Shown here in pieces: positions 1 to 11,507 of a stretch of DNA of 64,000 nt (the stretch's first letter is position 1; every line of letters starts with the position of its first letter). This stretch comes from Panagrolaimus kolymaensis. Lineage: Eukaryota; Nematoda; Chromadorea; Rhabditida; Panagrolaimidae. Both the position numbers and the translations under genes were made by a program. The notes beneath the pieces were generated by a model that saw only the letters and a list, made by a program, of their open reading frames with translations, made no database searches and was not told the DNA's origin. The stretch lies in assembly GCA_028622995.1 (NCBI GenBank), contig JAJQJQ010000034.1, positions 1,116,001 through 1,180,000 of the forward strand, written 5' to 3'.

Positions 1-1210
1 TCAGCTGATAATCTCCTTATTCCAACTGTATATGCATCATTATTTCTATCCCATCCTTCGCTAGCTAACCATATAATTCGTTTATTTTTTCTCCGATTTG
101 GTTCCATTTTCATTCGTTCTGAAGTTCGTTCCATCAAATCTGGAATATATTCGGTTCCAACAAAGAGGACAACCACACGAGCTCCAACTTTTTTATCAGG
201 TTGAAGTCTAGAAAAAAAGAATAGAATTTTTTTTCTGTGAATGAGAGAACTAACTTTTTAACTAAATTATCAACTGATTCAGTTAAAGCTTCACGCTTCA
301 TTGAAATTCTTTCTTCAATTGCAATACAAATATTAACTTTTCGAGCTTCTTTTTTAAATGCATCAGCTCCAAGTTCACCATATTCATCCGCGGAATAAAC
401 CAATGAAACATAAGTCCAATTAAATTTTCGAGCAATATCTATCATAGCCCTCGCTTGATAATTATCACTTGGAACAGTTCGAGCAAAATATTCAAATCGA
501 CTTTTATCACTTAAATCTGCGTTTGTACTTGCAGGACTAACTTGAACAATTCGAAATAATCTTAGTAAATTTGCGATTTGCACTGTAACAGAGCTATAAC
601 TGGCTCCAACAACGGCCACCACTTTTTTCTTTGGTGTATAACTTATTTCGGGTGGCTTTCCATCACCGCATTGAAAATCTGATACATCATTAGATCCTAT
701 CATATCCTTCACAAAATCAAGGCTTTGATTTAGAGCATACGCAGGATTTGAGCAAGAATCTAATATTAACGCACCCTTAAAAAATATTCAGTTAAGTTCG
801 GCCCTTAACTGAAAATAAAGTTTTACCAATTTATAGCCTCTTAAAAAATCTGTTTGAGCATTAATCATATCTAAGGCGTATAACATGGCCTCCACCCGAT
901 GTATCCCCCTAAAAAATAATATTAACCTTAATTACCATTTTTATGAATAATACCTTGTTTCAAATATTTCTCCACATGTATTTCCACCGGGAATATTAGA
1001 TTTGGCATGAACAGGAAATACACCGCCAATAATTAAATCCCCTGGTATTCTAAGAGCTTTAACTTGATTTTGAGAAACAAGACCATTGGAATCTTGAATT
1101 GTCTAAAAAATAACAAAACATGATAGTCATCAACTTGAGAGACTACAAACTTGTGCCAAAACATTAATATTGGCTATTATTTGAGTTGCCATTGTTAATA
1201 ATGAATACAT
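1..1210 (-). CDS. Metabotropic glutamate receptor, N-terminal part (truncated by window edge)
   Basis: Class C G-protein-coupled receptor for glutamate; only part of the extracellular Venus-flytrap ligand-binding domain lies in the window. My exon model (minus strand, 5' to 3') is 1210-1151, 1102-954, 908-827, 775-255 and 207-1, and the frame is continuous through all four introns. Family landmarks include PGDLIIGGVFPVHAK, IHRVEAMLYALDMIN, the GASYSSVTVQIANLLRLF block with the Ser-Ser-Thr agonist-binding region, VQVSPASTNADLSDK, FEYFARTVPSD, KFNWTYVSLVYSADEYGE and, at the cut edge, IIWLASEGWDRN. These are typical of mGluRs (mgl-1/2/3 in C. elegans), but which of the three is not decidable here. 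The start at 1210 gives only a weak signal-peptide-like leader (MYSLLTMATQIIANINVLA), so a further 5' exon is possible. The acceptor of the 775-255 exon is AAG rather than CAG or TAG. The gene is divergent from the HPS1-like gene 5.2 kb away. Confidence 0.9.
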
Positions 1211-4025
1211 CTTTCTTTTTTATTTATTGGAAAGTCTTTAGAGTTTTATCTTTAAAAAGAAAAAAAAAATAGTTTTATTTTTATTTTTAAATCTCTAAAG
1301 ATCCTAATTTGCCAAATAACGAAGATGCAGCTACAAATAATTTTTTATAATGTGAGTTAACAAAAAATTAGTTGCTGGAGTAGTACGACGACGACGACAT
1401 ATGAGTTTACTAACAACAACAACAACTGATGAAAGCATGATGAAAAAATAAAATATCTCTCCAGTTTTATCTTTTCTTGCTACATTCAGTTATTTTTATT
1501 CATTTATTAACAATAAAATAGTCCTGAAAAAAAAATAAGATGAATGATCGATTTTTAAATATGTTTGCAGCTATTCTTTTTCAAAATGATTTTTAAGTGA
1601 GAAAAAAAAAATAAAAACGTATCGCGTTCAATAAACAAAAGCAAAGTGCTATCAATAACTCATCGGCTTTTTATTCTTTTAGTTTTTTTATTGTGAAAAA
1701 TGAAAAACAACAAAAAAAACGAAAAAATATGGGCAGCTTTTTTTGTTCGCGGCATGAAGCTTTGGAATCATGTATTCTTAAAAAAGAAAAATTAATAACT
1801 CTTTCATAAAAATGGGTGAAAAATTTTTATATTGTTTCACATAGCCAAAAAAAGGTTTAAAAAGAAACTTATGACCCAACAATTCTTTACTTTTTTTCAA
1901 TGGAAATTTTTTACTTCAGGATAAAAAAATTAAAGGACATATTGAAAAAATAGAAATAAAAAATTCTAGGAAAGTTTATTTTTTTAACAAAAAAAAGGGT
2001 TGGCTTTTGAAAAAAAAGAAGCAGAGGTATGTATCAAAACCAAAAAAGCCTCCTTTTTTCTTTTTTTTTCTGAGATTGTATCAAATAAAAAAATATGATG
2101 ATGAAGAAACAAAGATTTGCCAATAAATAAATAAAAAATAATGGCAGAACCAAATTTCAAGACAAACAACTTGCTGCAATTGCTTGTTGCAAAAGCAAAA
2201 AAGGAGAAAAGACAATTGCCTGTTAGCAAACAATTTTTTTATTTTTTTTATTTTATTGTAATCGGATATGCGCAGGCATGAGAGATGAAAGAGAGAGAGA
2301 GAGGACTAAAAAAACTTTTAAAACAAAAGTTTCCAAAATATGGACGGACGCTTTTGAAGTTTAAAGATATATAAAAAAAAATAACAAAAGGAATAAATAG
2401 TAATTTTTTTTTGGGTAAAAATTAGAGTTCCAAGCATCAAAAAATTGACGGAAACATTCTAGCTTTAGAGAAGAAAAGAAAAAAAGGCAAATCAAAAATC
2501 GCCGCTGTTCCCGAAAAACTTCTTTTTTGCATCCTTCAAATTTGAGTTTGAAGGCGACGGACGAGGTTGCTGCGCGGAGATAATTTGTTCAGGATGGCAA
2601 ATAAAAAAATATAAGGGTGAAGAAGGAAAAAATAGGCAAAAAAAAGCGAAAAAGCTGTCGTCGTCTACTAACTACAACTTTGCGTGAAAGCCGTCGCCGT
2701 TGTCGACATTTTTTGTTTCAATGTTTCATTCCTTCTTTTTTCTTTTAGTTTTTAGCCTTCTTCTTTTAAAACATAAGAAACAAACAAAAAAAGATAAAAA
2801 ATAAAAATAAAGCAACAAAAAAAGGTTCGTTTTAAAACATTGAGCCTTCTTATTGCTTTCCTCTTTTTTCTCCTTTTCTCTTTTTTGGCAGCTTTATTTT
2901 TTAAAAATTCTGTAAGGTTTGAAACATTTGTAACACACCATCCACAAAAAAAGATAAAGAAAAATATTTTTTTGTTGGTGTAAACTTTTTTTTAAGAAAA
3001 AAAAGCTTCTTTGTCTGGAAAATTAATTTTCTAAATAACTAAGATTTTTTTAACACAATAAAGAAAAAGCGTGGAAAAGTGAAAAAAATATTAACAGAAA
3101 TATCAAAAGTAAAAATTAGAAGAGAAAAAACCAAGTTGCTTATTAGCGACCGAACATTATTATTTTTACTTTTATTCTTATTCTTATTCTCACGGGATTA
3201 TTATTATATTTTTTTAACATAAAAAAAAGTTAAAAACAAATAACGAATCATCATTATTTATTGAAAAATGGTAAGATTTTGTTTTACTTTAACTTACTCA
3301 TAAAAAAATCTAACTAACTTTGACTACATAGTTTTCGATAACGAAAGATGAAAGCAATGGTCAAGAACTATTACTTCATTAAAATAAAACTTTCGCCTAC
3401 TTTTTTAAGCTTACCAAAAAAAATAATTTTTAAGAATCTTTTTTTTTTGGAAGACATGAGTAAAATAAATCTTTGGGTTCGTAGAGCTCATATTTAGTGG
3501 TTGTTGAAAACATAATGTTTCTTCTTTTCTTTTTCACACGAATGAAAAAAAGAGTAGAACGAGAATAAAAAAAATAAGTAAAAAAAAATAAAAATAAAAT
3601 CTAGTTAGCATAACTCGGATGGTGCATTTGCGCGTTGTTGCCGTTGTTGTTGCTTTTTCTACTTTCGGAAATCAGAATGTCCCTCATTCTTTTTTTTCCC
3701 TTCATCTTCTTCATCAGCTTCTTGAATGAATAAGAAATAAAAAATAAAAAGAAGACGAAGCTCCTGGGTTCCAAATTTTTTGCTTGTTGTCTCCAAATAT
3801 TTTTTGGAAGATAAAAAAAATAAAAACCATAGAGTTAAAAAAACGTTTAATCTATAAAAAAAATTGAAGACGACGACAACATTTTCAGGTTAACCCGAAA
3901 CTTTGAACATTCTTTTTTTGTCTCTGTTGTTTGCTTCCTTTTTTTTATTTGAGTTTAAACTTTAAAGCAATTTTTTAACATATAAAAAAAGGCAACGTTT
4001 CATTTCCTATTTTCTTTCTTTTTTT
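1211..4025. other. Non-coding upstream region of the mGluR gene
   Basis: About 2.8 kb of A/T-run-rich sequence with no ORF that resembles a protein. It holds a short GA run (around 2290-2302) and CGA/TCG triplet clusters at about 1385-1398 and 2655-2665. It probably contains the promoter of the minus-strand receptor, but I see no motif that can be named with confidence. Confidence 0.5.
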
Positions 4026-4661
4026 CATCCCGACCTTACAAAGGACGAAGAAATCAGGTAAACGACTAAACCAATAACGAATCAGGTAAAGCGCGCCTAA
4101 AAAACAGGTCATTCTCAGGTAAAGGAAATTTTCAGGTAAAAATCATGGAAAGGAAGAATTCAGGTGATAATCAGGTAGTAATCAGGTGGCATGTTTTTCT
4201 TTGGTTATCTATTGCTCAAAGCGCGCCCGCATACTCTTTATGTTTACCAGGATGCATATATTCTTCTGTTTTGGGTTAACATCTAACAAATTTTCTATTG
4301 TTTGAAAAGGAATTATTAGCTATAATTATATAAAAATAGGTTGTAAAATTTCATTCACCTCGAAGTGTTTGAAAAAAAAAATTCATTTTTGAACTTTTCC
4401 GCAAGGATTAAGTAAGAGCATTGTAAAAAATGCAAATTTTTGGATTAGCTGTTTATTATAAACACTATTAAAATAAAAATTAGAACAATTTATGGATAAA
4501 AAATTTTCATTTTTTGCCGCCAAATTTTTGCAGAATTCAGGTAAAGCGCATGAACTTTTCAGGTAAACTTCGAGTTCTCAGGTAACCTGTTTTCTGTTGG
4601 CTGCTGCATGTAGTTTACCTGAGAGCGACCTGATTTCTTCCCGCTTTGTAAGGTCGGGATG
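4026..4661. mobile_element. 636-bp MITE-like element with 34-bp terminal inverted repeats and CAGGT motif arrays
   Basis: The left end begins CATCCCGACCTTACAAAG and continues through GAAGAAATCAGGT. The reverse complement of the right end begins with the same 18 bases and continues GGGAAGAAATCAGGT, so the terminal inverted repeats are about 34 bp with few mismatches. There is no coding capacity, so it would be non-autonomous. Inside, the pentamer CAGGT, mostly as CAGGTA, occurs at 4055, 4083, 4105, 4116, 4133, 4161, 4172, 4183, 4538, 4560 and 4579, and in the opposite orientation near 4584, 4617 and 4628. The motif is therefore concentrated in the two sub-terminal zones and absent from the middle. 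A short AAAGCGCG motif recurs near 4087, 4216 and 4543 (last copy AAAGCGCA). I do not see a convincing target-site duplication. The superfamily cannot be assigned. Confidence 0.78.
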
Positions 4662-5571
4662 TGGCTTAATGATCTTTTTTTTAAACAAAAGTTAAGTTTT
4701 TACGATTTTTAATTGTTTATTTTCCTTTTTTTGTTTGAAACCAATGAGTCTATCTTTTTTTATTATTTAAACAAAAGTGCATTTTTCTGAATCAAGGTGT
4801 TATTGTTGTTTGTTGCTATAAATTTTAAAAGCTTGGATGGAAAAAAAAGAGAAATAAAAAATTCTTTTGTTAGCACCAAAAAATAAAAAAAGAAGAAAGG
4901 AATTTCATCAATTGGCATAAAATTAGCAGCCATGGACGAGAGAAAAAAAATATATAGAAATTTGATTCTCCCTTCTCTTTAATTTGAGAGAGAAGCAGAA
5001 CATAATGGAAGTTTTACGTTTTTATATTTTTTTTTTTTGATGTGGATGACGATAGAATAAATACCGTGGGAATGTTTGAGGCTTGGTTAATGGTGGACAA
5101 TGCTTTTATACAAAATTATTTTAAGCAACCAAAAATTATTTAATTTACATGAAAAAAGTTTTATTTTTTGCCGAAAATCTGTTATTCTTTAAATACTGTT
5201 TTTATTAACTTTTTTTGATGATTTTTTTTTGTAAATATTCTCAATGCTTTTTTTATTTCACCAAAATGACAACTGAAAGATGTAGCTTGGTCTTGGTATT
5301 TGTGATGTATTTTTTTATAGCAAAGTTTAAAGCAATAAAAAAGAAGAAAAAAGGCATAAAATCAAAATTAAGATAATTGTTTCTTCCTTGTTCAGCCTGA
5401 GAAAAATTGGACTTTTATTTTATCTTATCATTCATTAGCCAGGCCATCATTATTTCGTCTGGTGTCATTTGAAAAAGCAGATAGACACACAAACAACCAA
5501 CCTCAAATAAAAAAATATGGCAGTGCCAATAATATTCTCTATGATCATTGATTGATCGATAAAAGAAATTC
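4662..5571. other. Non-coding spacer between two inverted-repeat elements
   Basis: AT-rich sequence with no recognisable coding exon, RNA gene or repeat. Confidence 0.45.
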
Positions 5572-5770
5572 TTAAAGGGACATAGCTATTTCATGCCTTT
5601 TCAAAAATTTCGATACTGGGGCTGATAGGAACAGTCGGGGCGGCGCGTGTTTGAATTACCGTGTCACTTCTGTCTTACACGGTAATTCAAACACGCGCCT
5701 TACCAAGTGTAACTTGCAGTGCCCGCAAACGAAATTTCAAAAAAGGCATGAAATAGCTATGTCCCTTTAA
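5572..5770. mobile_element. TTAA-flanked MITE with nested palindrome
   Basis: A short element bounded on both sides by TTAA (5572-5575 and 5767-5770). It has terminal inverted repeats starting AGGGACATAGCTATTTCATG and matching for about 26 bp, ending in a more divergent arm with AAATTTCG. In its centre lies a second, perfect 23-bp inverted repeat (5642-5664 against 5677-5699, GGCGCGTGTTTGAATTACCG and on) around a 12-nt loop. The interior is GC-rich compared with its surroundings. TTAA target duplication is characteristic of piggyBac-type transposition, so this is probably a piggyBac-mobilised MITE; that assignment is inference from the flanks only. No ORF is present. Confidence 0.82.
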
Positions 5771-6368
5771 AGGGTCAAAAATAATCAAACACAAAATACA
5801 AAAAAAAGCAATAAAAAATTGATTTAAATGTTTTTTGTTTTTGCTTTTATTTTGATTTTTAACTTAAAAAAATAAAAATTTAATCCTAATGTAAACTTCT
5901 TGCTTTTAGGATCAAAGATTATTGATAAAAGTTCCTTTTTAGCTTTTTCACATGAAGTTTACATACAAACATTTTTGTTTGGCTTAAAATAGTAGCCGCC
6001 GACGACAGTGTCGTCAAATAGACATGTGATCATGAAAAAAAAATATCGGCGCCAAATTAATGTTGTTGTTATCATCTTTTTATTTCCTTCCTTAATGAGA
6101 ATGATGAGAAAAAAATGTTATGATTCTAAGTATGTATATATGTATGTGGGGGTGGGAAAAAATAGATAGGCTCCACTTAGCACAAATTGTGGTGGCAGCA
6201 GTCTGCCTACCTTATATGTTTATTTTGTGTGTGTTTGTTGGATAAAAGTGTCATTTATTTTCTTCTGAAAACTATCATTAAAATTTCCTTCCTACCTTTT
6301 TTTATTTCTTTCCTTTTCTTGTTGGTTTTCTTGAATTTTCTTTTTCTTTCTTTTACCTAAAAACAAAT
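5771..6368. other. Non-coding 5' flank of the HPS1-like gene
   Basis: About 600 bp of AT-rich sequence directly upstream of the plus-strand ATG at 6369, with a pyrimidine-rich stretch just before the start. The last bases are TTTTACCTAAAAACAAAT, without a clear AG acceptor next to the ATG, so I do not claim a trans-splice site here. Confidence 0.4.
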
Positions 6369-8783
6369 ATGATTGGTACGGTTATTATAAACAGCTCAAA
6401 TGAAATAATTCAAAGTTTTGGTAATTATGGATTCAATAAACATTTAAAATCTTTATCTTTGGATTGTGAAGAATCCATTCTTGGTCAAAGTAACAAAAAT
6501 AATGCGGCGGCAATAACGATAATCCCAACAACAACCATTAATAGACTTTCAAGTTGCAGTAGCAGTGGAATTTCATCAAGTTGTGAGACAACAGGCTCAT
6601 CAAAAACAAAACAAAATATTTCTTCACTGCGATCCTCAAATTCAAAAACAGTTAAGTAAAGGCATGTTTAAAAAAACTTAAAAATAATCGATTTCATTCA
6701 AATTTAGAAAATAGAAGACGATGATATTTTGCTATCCTATATTCTGCCTTTATTGGCGATGTATCAATCTCGAAAAGATACGGAACAAAATGAAATCAGC
6801 CTTTTATATTCCGATGAAATAAAATTTTCTTTTCAAATTTTTGATGTTTCTCATTTTATTATAGTTATTTCAAGTAATAATTATTCTGAATCAGAAATAG
6901 AAGAATTTAGTAAAAATGTTAAATCATTATTAAATTTTTATTATGGACCTTTCATATATTTTTTAAAATCTGATTTAAGTAGCATTAAACGAAAGCGAAG
7001 TAAAGTTGAAAAGAAAATGGATGTATTAATTTCGCAACTAGAGAATGGAAAGTTAAAATATCCAATGCTGAATGTCAATGCACTTTATGCAAATTGTCAT
7101 AGATATAAAAATTTTATGCCACAATTTCGAAAAATTATTGGAGATATTACCAATGTCATTGGTCATTGCAGGTAAATTTTTTGTTATTGCGGTTTTTGCG
7201 GATGTTTATTTTTTTTAGATGCATTTTTGTTAGTTCCGGCCAAATTATCGGATCAGTTTGTTCCAAAACCAAGCAACCTATTTCAATTATTGATTTAGTG
7301 GATCCAGCTGATATCAATAATCTCGTACAAATGTGTCAAGTTTTTGATCAAAGTTCATTTGCAACCAGCAGTAATTCTGTCACCGGGAATAACAGCAGCA
7401 AAATTATTTTGAGTGATAACGCAACAACTACAATTTCATCCTCAAAAAAACAACCCTTACAATTACAACATCATTTTGAACAAATTTGGGTTCATTTTCT
7501 TCATACATCAAATAATCAAAAACAAAAACGTCAATTTGTTAATGCATTTTTATTTTCATTATCAAGTGAAATAGATCTAATATGTTTAAATTCGATAGAT
7601 CAAAGTCTACCAATTCATATAACTTGTGATTTACTTGATTTACTCGAAGATATCGAAAATGTTCAACAAGATAAAACAATATTTATTGAAAAAACTGGAG
7701 AATTGATGCAAGATTTGGGACAAATTTTGGGATCGTTTAAACCAAAATATTTTAACAAAGAAACGCCATACATGTTTTTGGAAAATTTGCAACGAACAAA
7801 TATTTTGTTAAAGGTAAGAAAAAAATTTAAAAACAAAAATAAAAAAAATGAAATATGTCCAATTTTTTTTTTGAAATTTGATTGATGGCTGATTTATTTA
7901 TTTTTGTTTCAGAATTTATGGTCTCGACTCCATGTCGAACTTTTACGACCTTTAGGAATTTCTGTGAATGATAACAAAAAGCAACAACGAAGTTTTTCAG
8001 CTTTATTTTCTTCTTACAGCCCTTATTCCACAATAAATCGATGGAGTTCAACCGTTTCACTTTTTTCAAATGCTTCAAGTCAACGATCAAATCCTAACGG
8101 CGGCATTGACTCCCTTGAAAAAAAGCAAAAAGCACTTCCAATTCAAACAATTGCGATGATTCGGCATTTTCAGCGACAATTAAGACTAGTTTTAAATGAA
8201 TTTTGTATTCATTCATATTGCGTTGGAAAATATGAAAAATTTAAACTTGCTGAAAGTGCTATGCGACGAGTGATGGATCGATCCTTGAGTCAAAATTTAC
8301 AACCATTATTTTCAAAATCTGTTAAGGAATTGCACGATAAAAATGAAATAACCCCAGCCAAATTGGGATTTGATATGATTGGATATGTCTTTTATCGATT
8401 AGATGCTCCATTCAATATTTATTCATATCCATGTAAGTTCTTTTTTTATTTTGACTTGGAAAAATTAGAATTAATTGAAATTTTTAGCGATCTTTGGTAA
8501 AGTTTTCTTACATTTACACTCGGCGGAACAAATTTCGGATATTGTTATTGTGAGGCTTGAAAGTGGAGAATTACTTATTCAAATCTCAGGAACCTCAAAA
8601 TCAAAATCTGCACCTGGAAATAAATATAAACCTAAAAATAAAGATGCCCTTCTTGATCTGCCAATCTCATGTGCAGCAATTTACCCATCTGCTATCAATT
8701 CTCAGTTAGCTATAAAACAAACTTTTTCATTAGCTTCAACATTAAATCGTAGAATTGAAATTATTACTTCCATGTTTGAATAA
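6369..8783 (+). CDS. Longin-domain protein, HPS1/BLOC-3-like (718 aa)
   Basis: Five exons, 6369-6650, 6708-7171, 7219-7813, 7913-8432 and 8488-8783, join in phase to 718 codons. After a Ser/Asn-rich start (residues about 1-94), the block from DDILLSYILPLLAMYQ through FSFQIFDVSHFIIVIS and FSKNVKSLLNFYYGPFIYFL has the alternating hydrophobic pattern of a longin (roadblock-like) fold. It aligns by eye with the N-terminus of human HPS1 as I remember it. The total length is close to HPS1 (about 700 aa). The end (DLPISCAAIYPSAINSQLAI and on) also resembles the HPS1 C-terminus. HPS1 pairs with HPS4 as BLOC-3, the GDP/GTP exchange factor for Rab32/38 in lysosome-related organelle formation. In C. elegans GLO-3 with CCZ-1 is thought to fill this role, so this may be the glo-3 counterpart. 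Alternatives are Mon1/SAND-1 or Fuzzy, other tri-longin proteins. Gene structure is sure; family is a moderate call. Confidence 0.68.
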
Positions 8784-8857
8784 ATTTTTTAAATTTTTTG
8801 TTATGTTTTTTTAAACTATTTATTTCCTTGTTATATAAAGCTAATATTTTTTTTATA

Positions 8858-8863
8858 AATAAA
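8858..8863 (+). terminator. Polyadenylation signal AATAAA of the HPS1-like gene
   Basis: A canonical AATAAA hexamer 75 bp after the stop codon, on the coding strand. Confidence 0.55.
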
Positions 8864-9408
8864 CCAGATTTTTTTGCTTTATTTATTTAATCTTTGAATC
8901 CAATGAATCCAAAAAACAATGTTATTGGAAGAAATAGAAAATAGAAAATTGATAAACGAACAAGTTTAACTCATTTTTCTTATTCCTTTTTTTTTGCACA
9001 TCCTTTTTTGAAAAAGAGTCAAGGCAAGATGCCTCTGGAGCGGCGACAATATTAACGTATTACACGGTCATCGATAACATAAATATATAATAAATGAGAT
9101 GGATTGAGGAGTGTCGTCGTCGTTGCGCCATTAAAGATTACAATCTATTTTTTTTCATTAAAGACTCTCTCTCTCTTTCTCAAATATCATCTCTTACCTA
9201 ACTTGTTGTTGTTCATCACACTCCAAAAAAGAGGGAAGATGAGAGAGGAAAAAATGAGAGTATCAGCGGCGATCATTGTCAACGTTGTTAACTTTCAGAT
9301 GTTCAGTTAAAATAATAAAAAAAAACGACATTTTCGCGCATTGCCGTGTCCTTATTTTTTTTCTGTGACTTTTTATTTTTATTTTTTTTTTCTAATTATT
9401 TTTTAGTT
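8864..9408. other. Intergenic region with trans-splice acceptor before 9409
   Basis: No coding exon recognised; it contains a TCG run at 9114-9123 and a CT-rich stretch near 9164-9180. The very end is a T-rich tract ending TTTTTTAG at 9405-9406, two bases before the ATG at 9409. This is the arrangement expected for spliced-leader addition, since no coding exon upstream needs to be joined. Confidence 0.5.
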
Positions 9409-10655
9409 ATGCTTGCCACCGCTGAAATCCGAAATTTACTTCTAAACACTAAAATTGAACGAGTTTTGGGTGGAAATTTGCTTCCAGTCAATAACAATTC
9501 TTCCTTTCTCAGTTTGGAAGATGTTTATACTGTCACTATAGTCGAAGATGATCCCAAAAATGCTACCCCAGTTGCTTTTGGCCTCTTTAATAAATGCAGT
9601 CCCAGTCAAGTTTATTGCGCTGTCATAACTCTTAAAAAAGGATATGAAAATAATTTTGTTTCTATTGAAAGAGTCAAAAATAACAATATGGGTGTTGATG
9701 CTGAAGACGTCCGCCGTCATGCATGCTATAAAGTAAGTATAAAAAAGTTTTATGCTTTTGCTTTATAACTTTAAATTTTTTTTTAGATTATTCGAGTTGA
9801 AGAAAATGAAGAAGATTTTTCCAGCTTTCCACAATATTACAGCGCCTTTGGTGTTCGTGAAGTTTATCCTCTTCATCAATGCGTAGTTGATGCTCTCATT
9901 GACAATACTGTCGGACATAAAAACGTGGATATGAAACGTAATATCACTGTTGACCTTTATGACACGCATTCTGGGTAATTAATTTCATAACAAATTTTTA
10001 TTTAAAGTTAATTAATTTTATAATATATTTTTTAGACGATTTGCTGAACTCAGTGACGAATTATGGCGTGATCGAGATGGTTTCGTTGTTACCGATCGTT
10101 CAAGATTCAATGAAATTGAAATCTCACGTGCGTCTTTAGTCAACATTTTACAGAAAAGTAAGAAGGATGAAGCTGTGACTTTTGAATCATTAAACTCCAA
10201 AACATCCGCCGCTTTCTTGGAATATGATTCGGATGTTTGCGTTAATGATAGAAGCGAATATCTCGAATATTTTTTCTCCCTCACTGGAATCAAAGGCACC
10301 GTAGCTTTGGATAAAAGCAAGCGACCCGTGGCTTATGTTTTATCTTTAGGAAATCACATTCTTCAATGTTATGGAGATTCACCAGAAATTTCTAAGTTAG
10401 CCAAAAATTTTTTTTAATTTGGTTCCGCTTGATGTATGTATTTTTTTTAGTGCCACTTTTGCAAAACATGTTTCACAAATGATTGAGCCAGCTTTAAGCA
10501 TGTTTATTCGAATTGACCAAAGTTGGATTTCAAAAGAATTAGCAACGGCTGCAAGCGCTTCTCGAAGAGTTCGACGCTTCCATTCAAGAATTATTCCAGC
10601 CCAAGTTAAATGGAACAAAGTCTTTGCCTTAAATATGGGAGCAAATTTGTACTAA
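9409..10655 (+). CDS. DUF1248-like nematode protein, possible GNAT-fold (358 aa)
   Basis: Four exons, 9409-9732, 9787-9974, 10036-10395 and 10451-10655, give 358 codons in frame. The third junction uses GTTAGC at 10396. Reading through it would hit a stop 10 codons later, whereas splicing yields the continuous segment EISNATFAKHVSQM. The sequence has no signal peptide or membrane span. The central part (FLEYDSDVCVNDRSEYLEYF, then GTVALD, PVAYVLSLGN) and the end (RRFHSRIIPAQVKWNKVFAL) resemble the nematode DUF1248 family, which is related to the YitH/HolE type of GNAT acetyltransferase. That is a recognition call without a search, and no substrate can be proposed. It follows the HPS1-like gene by 625 bp on the same strand, too far for a typical worm operon, and has its own T-rich acceptor. 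Confidence 0.68.
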
Positions 10656-10757
10656 AAATTTTTTTCTTCTTAAAAATGCATTATTTTTTTATTTCTAAAT
10701 TTTATAATAATTTTATAAAAAGCATTTATTTTTAATTTTAAATTTTTTTTTTGGAAA

Positions 10758-10763
10758 AATAAA
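10758..10763 (+). terminator. Polyadenylation signal AATAAA of the DUF1248-like gene
   Basis: AATAAA about 100 bp after the stop codon, with a second overlapping copy four bases on. It lies just before the 3' end of the convergent small gene. Confidence 0.5.
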
Positions 10764-10786
10764 TAAAAATAGAGGAAAGTTATTAT

Positions 10787-11093
10787 TCAAATTATTGAAG
10801 ATAGGGAAGAATAAGATTCAAGCGAAGGAGTTAATTCAAAAGGACGATTATTTGTTGTTTGTTCAAATAATGCGGAATTTCTTTTATCACCAGTAAACCA
10901 AATTTCCTATAAAAAAAATAAATTCAATAATGCAAGTTTTTAAGAAAAAAATTAATTTGTCTTTTTATAAACCTACACGAGTCATATAAATTATCATTGC
11001 CATCCATGAAAATAATAACATCCAACCCATATGACAAATTTGGCTATCTCTTATTTCTTGTGTGTTATTGAGGCTACTATTTTCCATAAACAT
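10787..11093 (-). CDS. Small single-pass membrane protein (78 aa), unrecognised
   Basis: Two exons on the minus strand, 11093-10977 and 10906-10787, are joined in phase 0 across a 70-nt intron with donor GTAGGT and acceptor TTTTTATAG. The product has a short polar N-terminus ([18 protein letters not shown]), one hydrophobic segment (residues about 21-37, [17 protein letters not shown]) and a soluble Ser/Thr-rich tail ending [10 protein letters not shown] do not recognise the family. Support is the clean splice pair, the absence of stops in both exons and the amino-acid composition, which is unlike the A/T-run noise around it. It is convergent with the DUF1248-like gene and 415 bp downstream of the neuropeptide gene on the same strand. 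Confidence 0.55.
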
Positions 11094-11507
11094 TTTTTTA
11101 TTTTTTTGCAAGAAAAATAAAAGCTGAAAAAGTAAGTTATTTCATTGAGCGATCGCAACTTTTTCTTTCTTTTTGCTTTTTTTTTCAACTTTAAAAAATC
11201 AGATTAAATTACACGAAAAAAAATTTTGTTCCGCGTTTCTGCAAAAGAATTTTTTTCTCGAATTTTATAATTATTCATGACTTTGTCTATTTTTTTTTTA
11301 AAACAAAAAAAAGATACAAATTAACACATTTATGAATTTATTTTTAAAACACAAAGAAAAAAAAATTATTACAAAAAAATGGATTAATCACGTGACGCGG
11401 CTTATCGACGACGACTTCTCTAACAATATTGGAATGAATGGATGCGGAAAAGAAAAAAGTTTTAAAATTAATAATAATTTAATTTATTTTTTTGTTTGTC
11501 CTTTAAA
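11094..11507. other. Intergenic region containing the neuropeptide gene's poly(A) signal
   Basis: No coding exon recognised. On the minus strand an AATAAA lies at 11483-11488, about 20 bp past the neuropeptide stop codon. A CGA run sits near 11406-11415. Confidence 0.45.

Noticed and set aside
4055..4188. CAGGT repeats considered as a CRISPR-like or satellite array
   Set aside because: The units are only 5-7 bp with irregular spacing, lie inside an element with terminal inverted repeats, and the genome is a nematode nuclear one.
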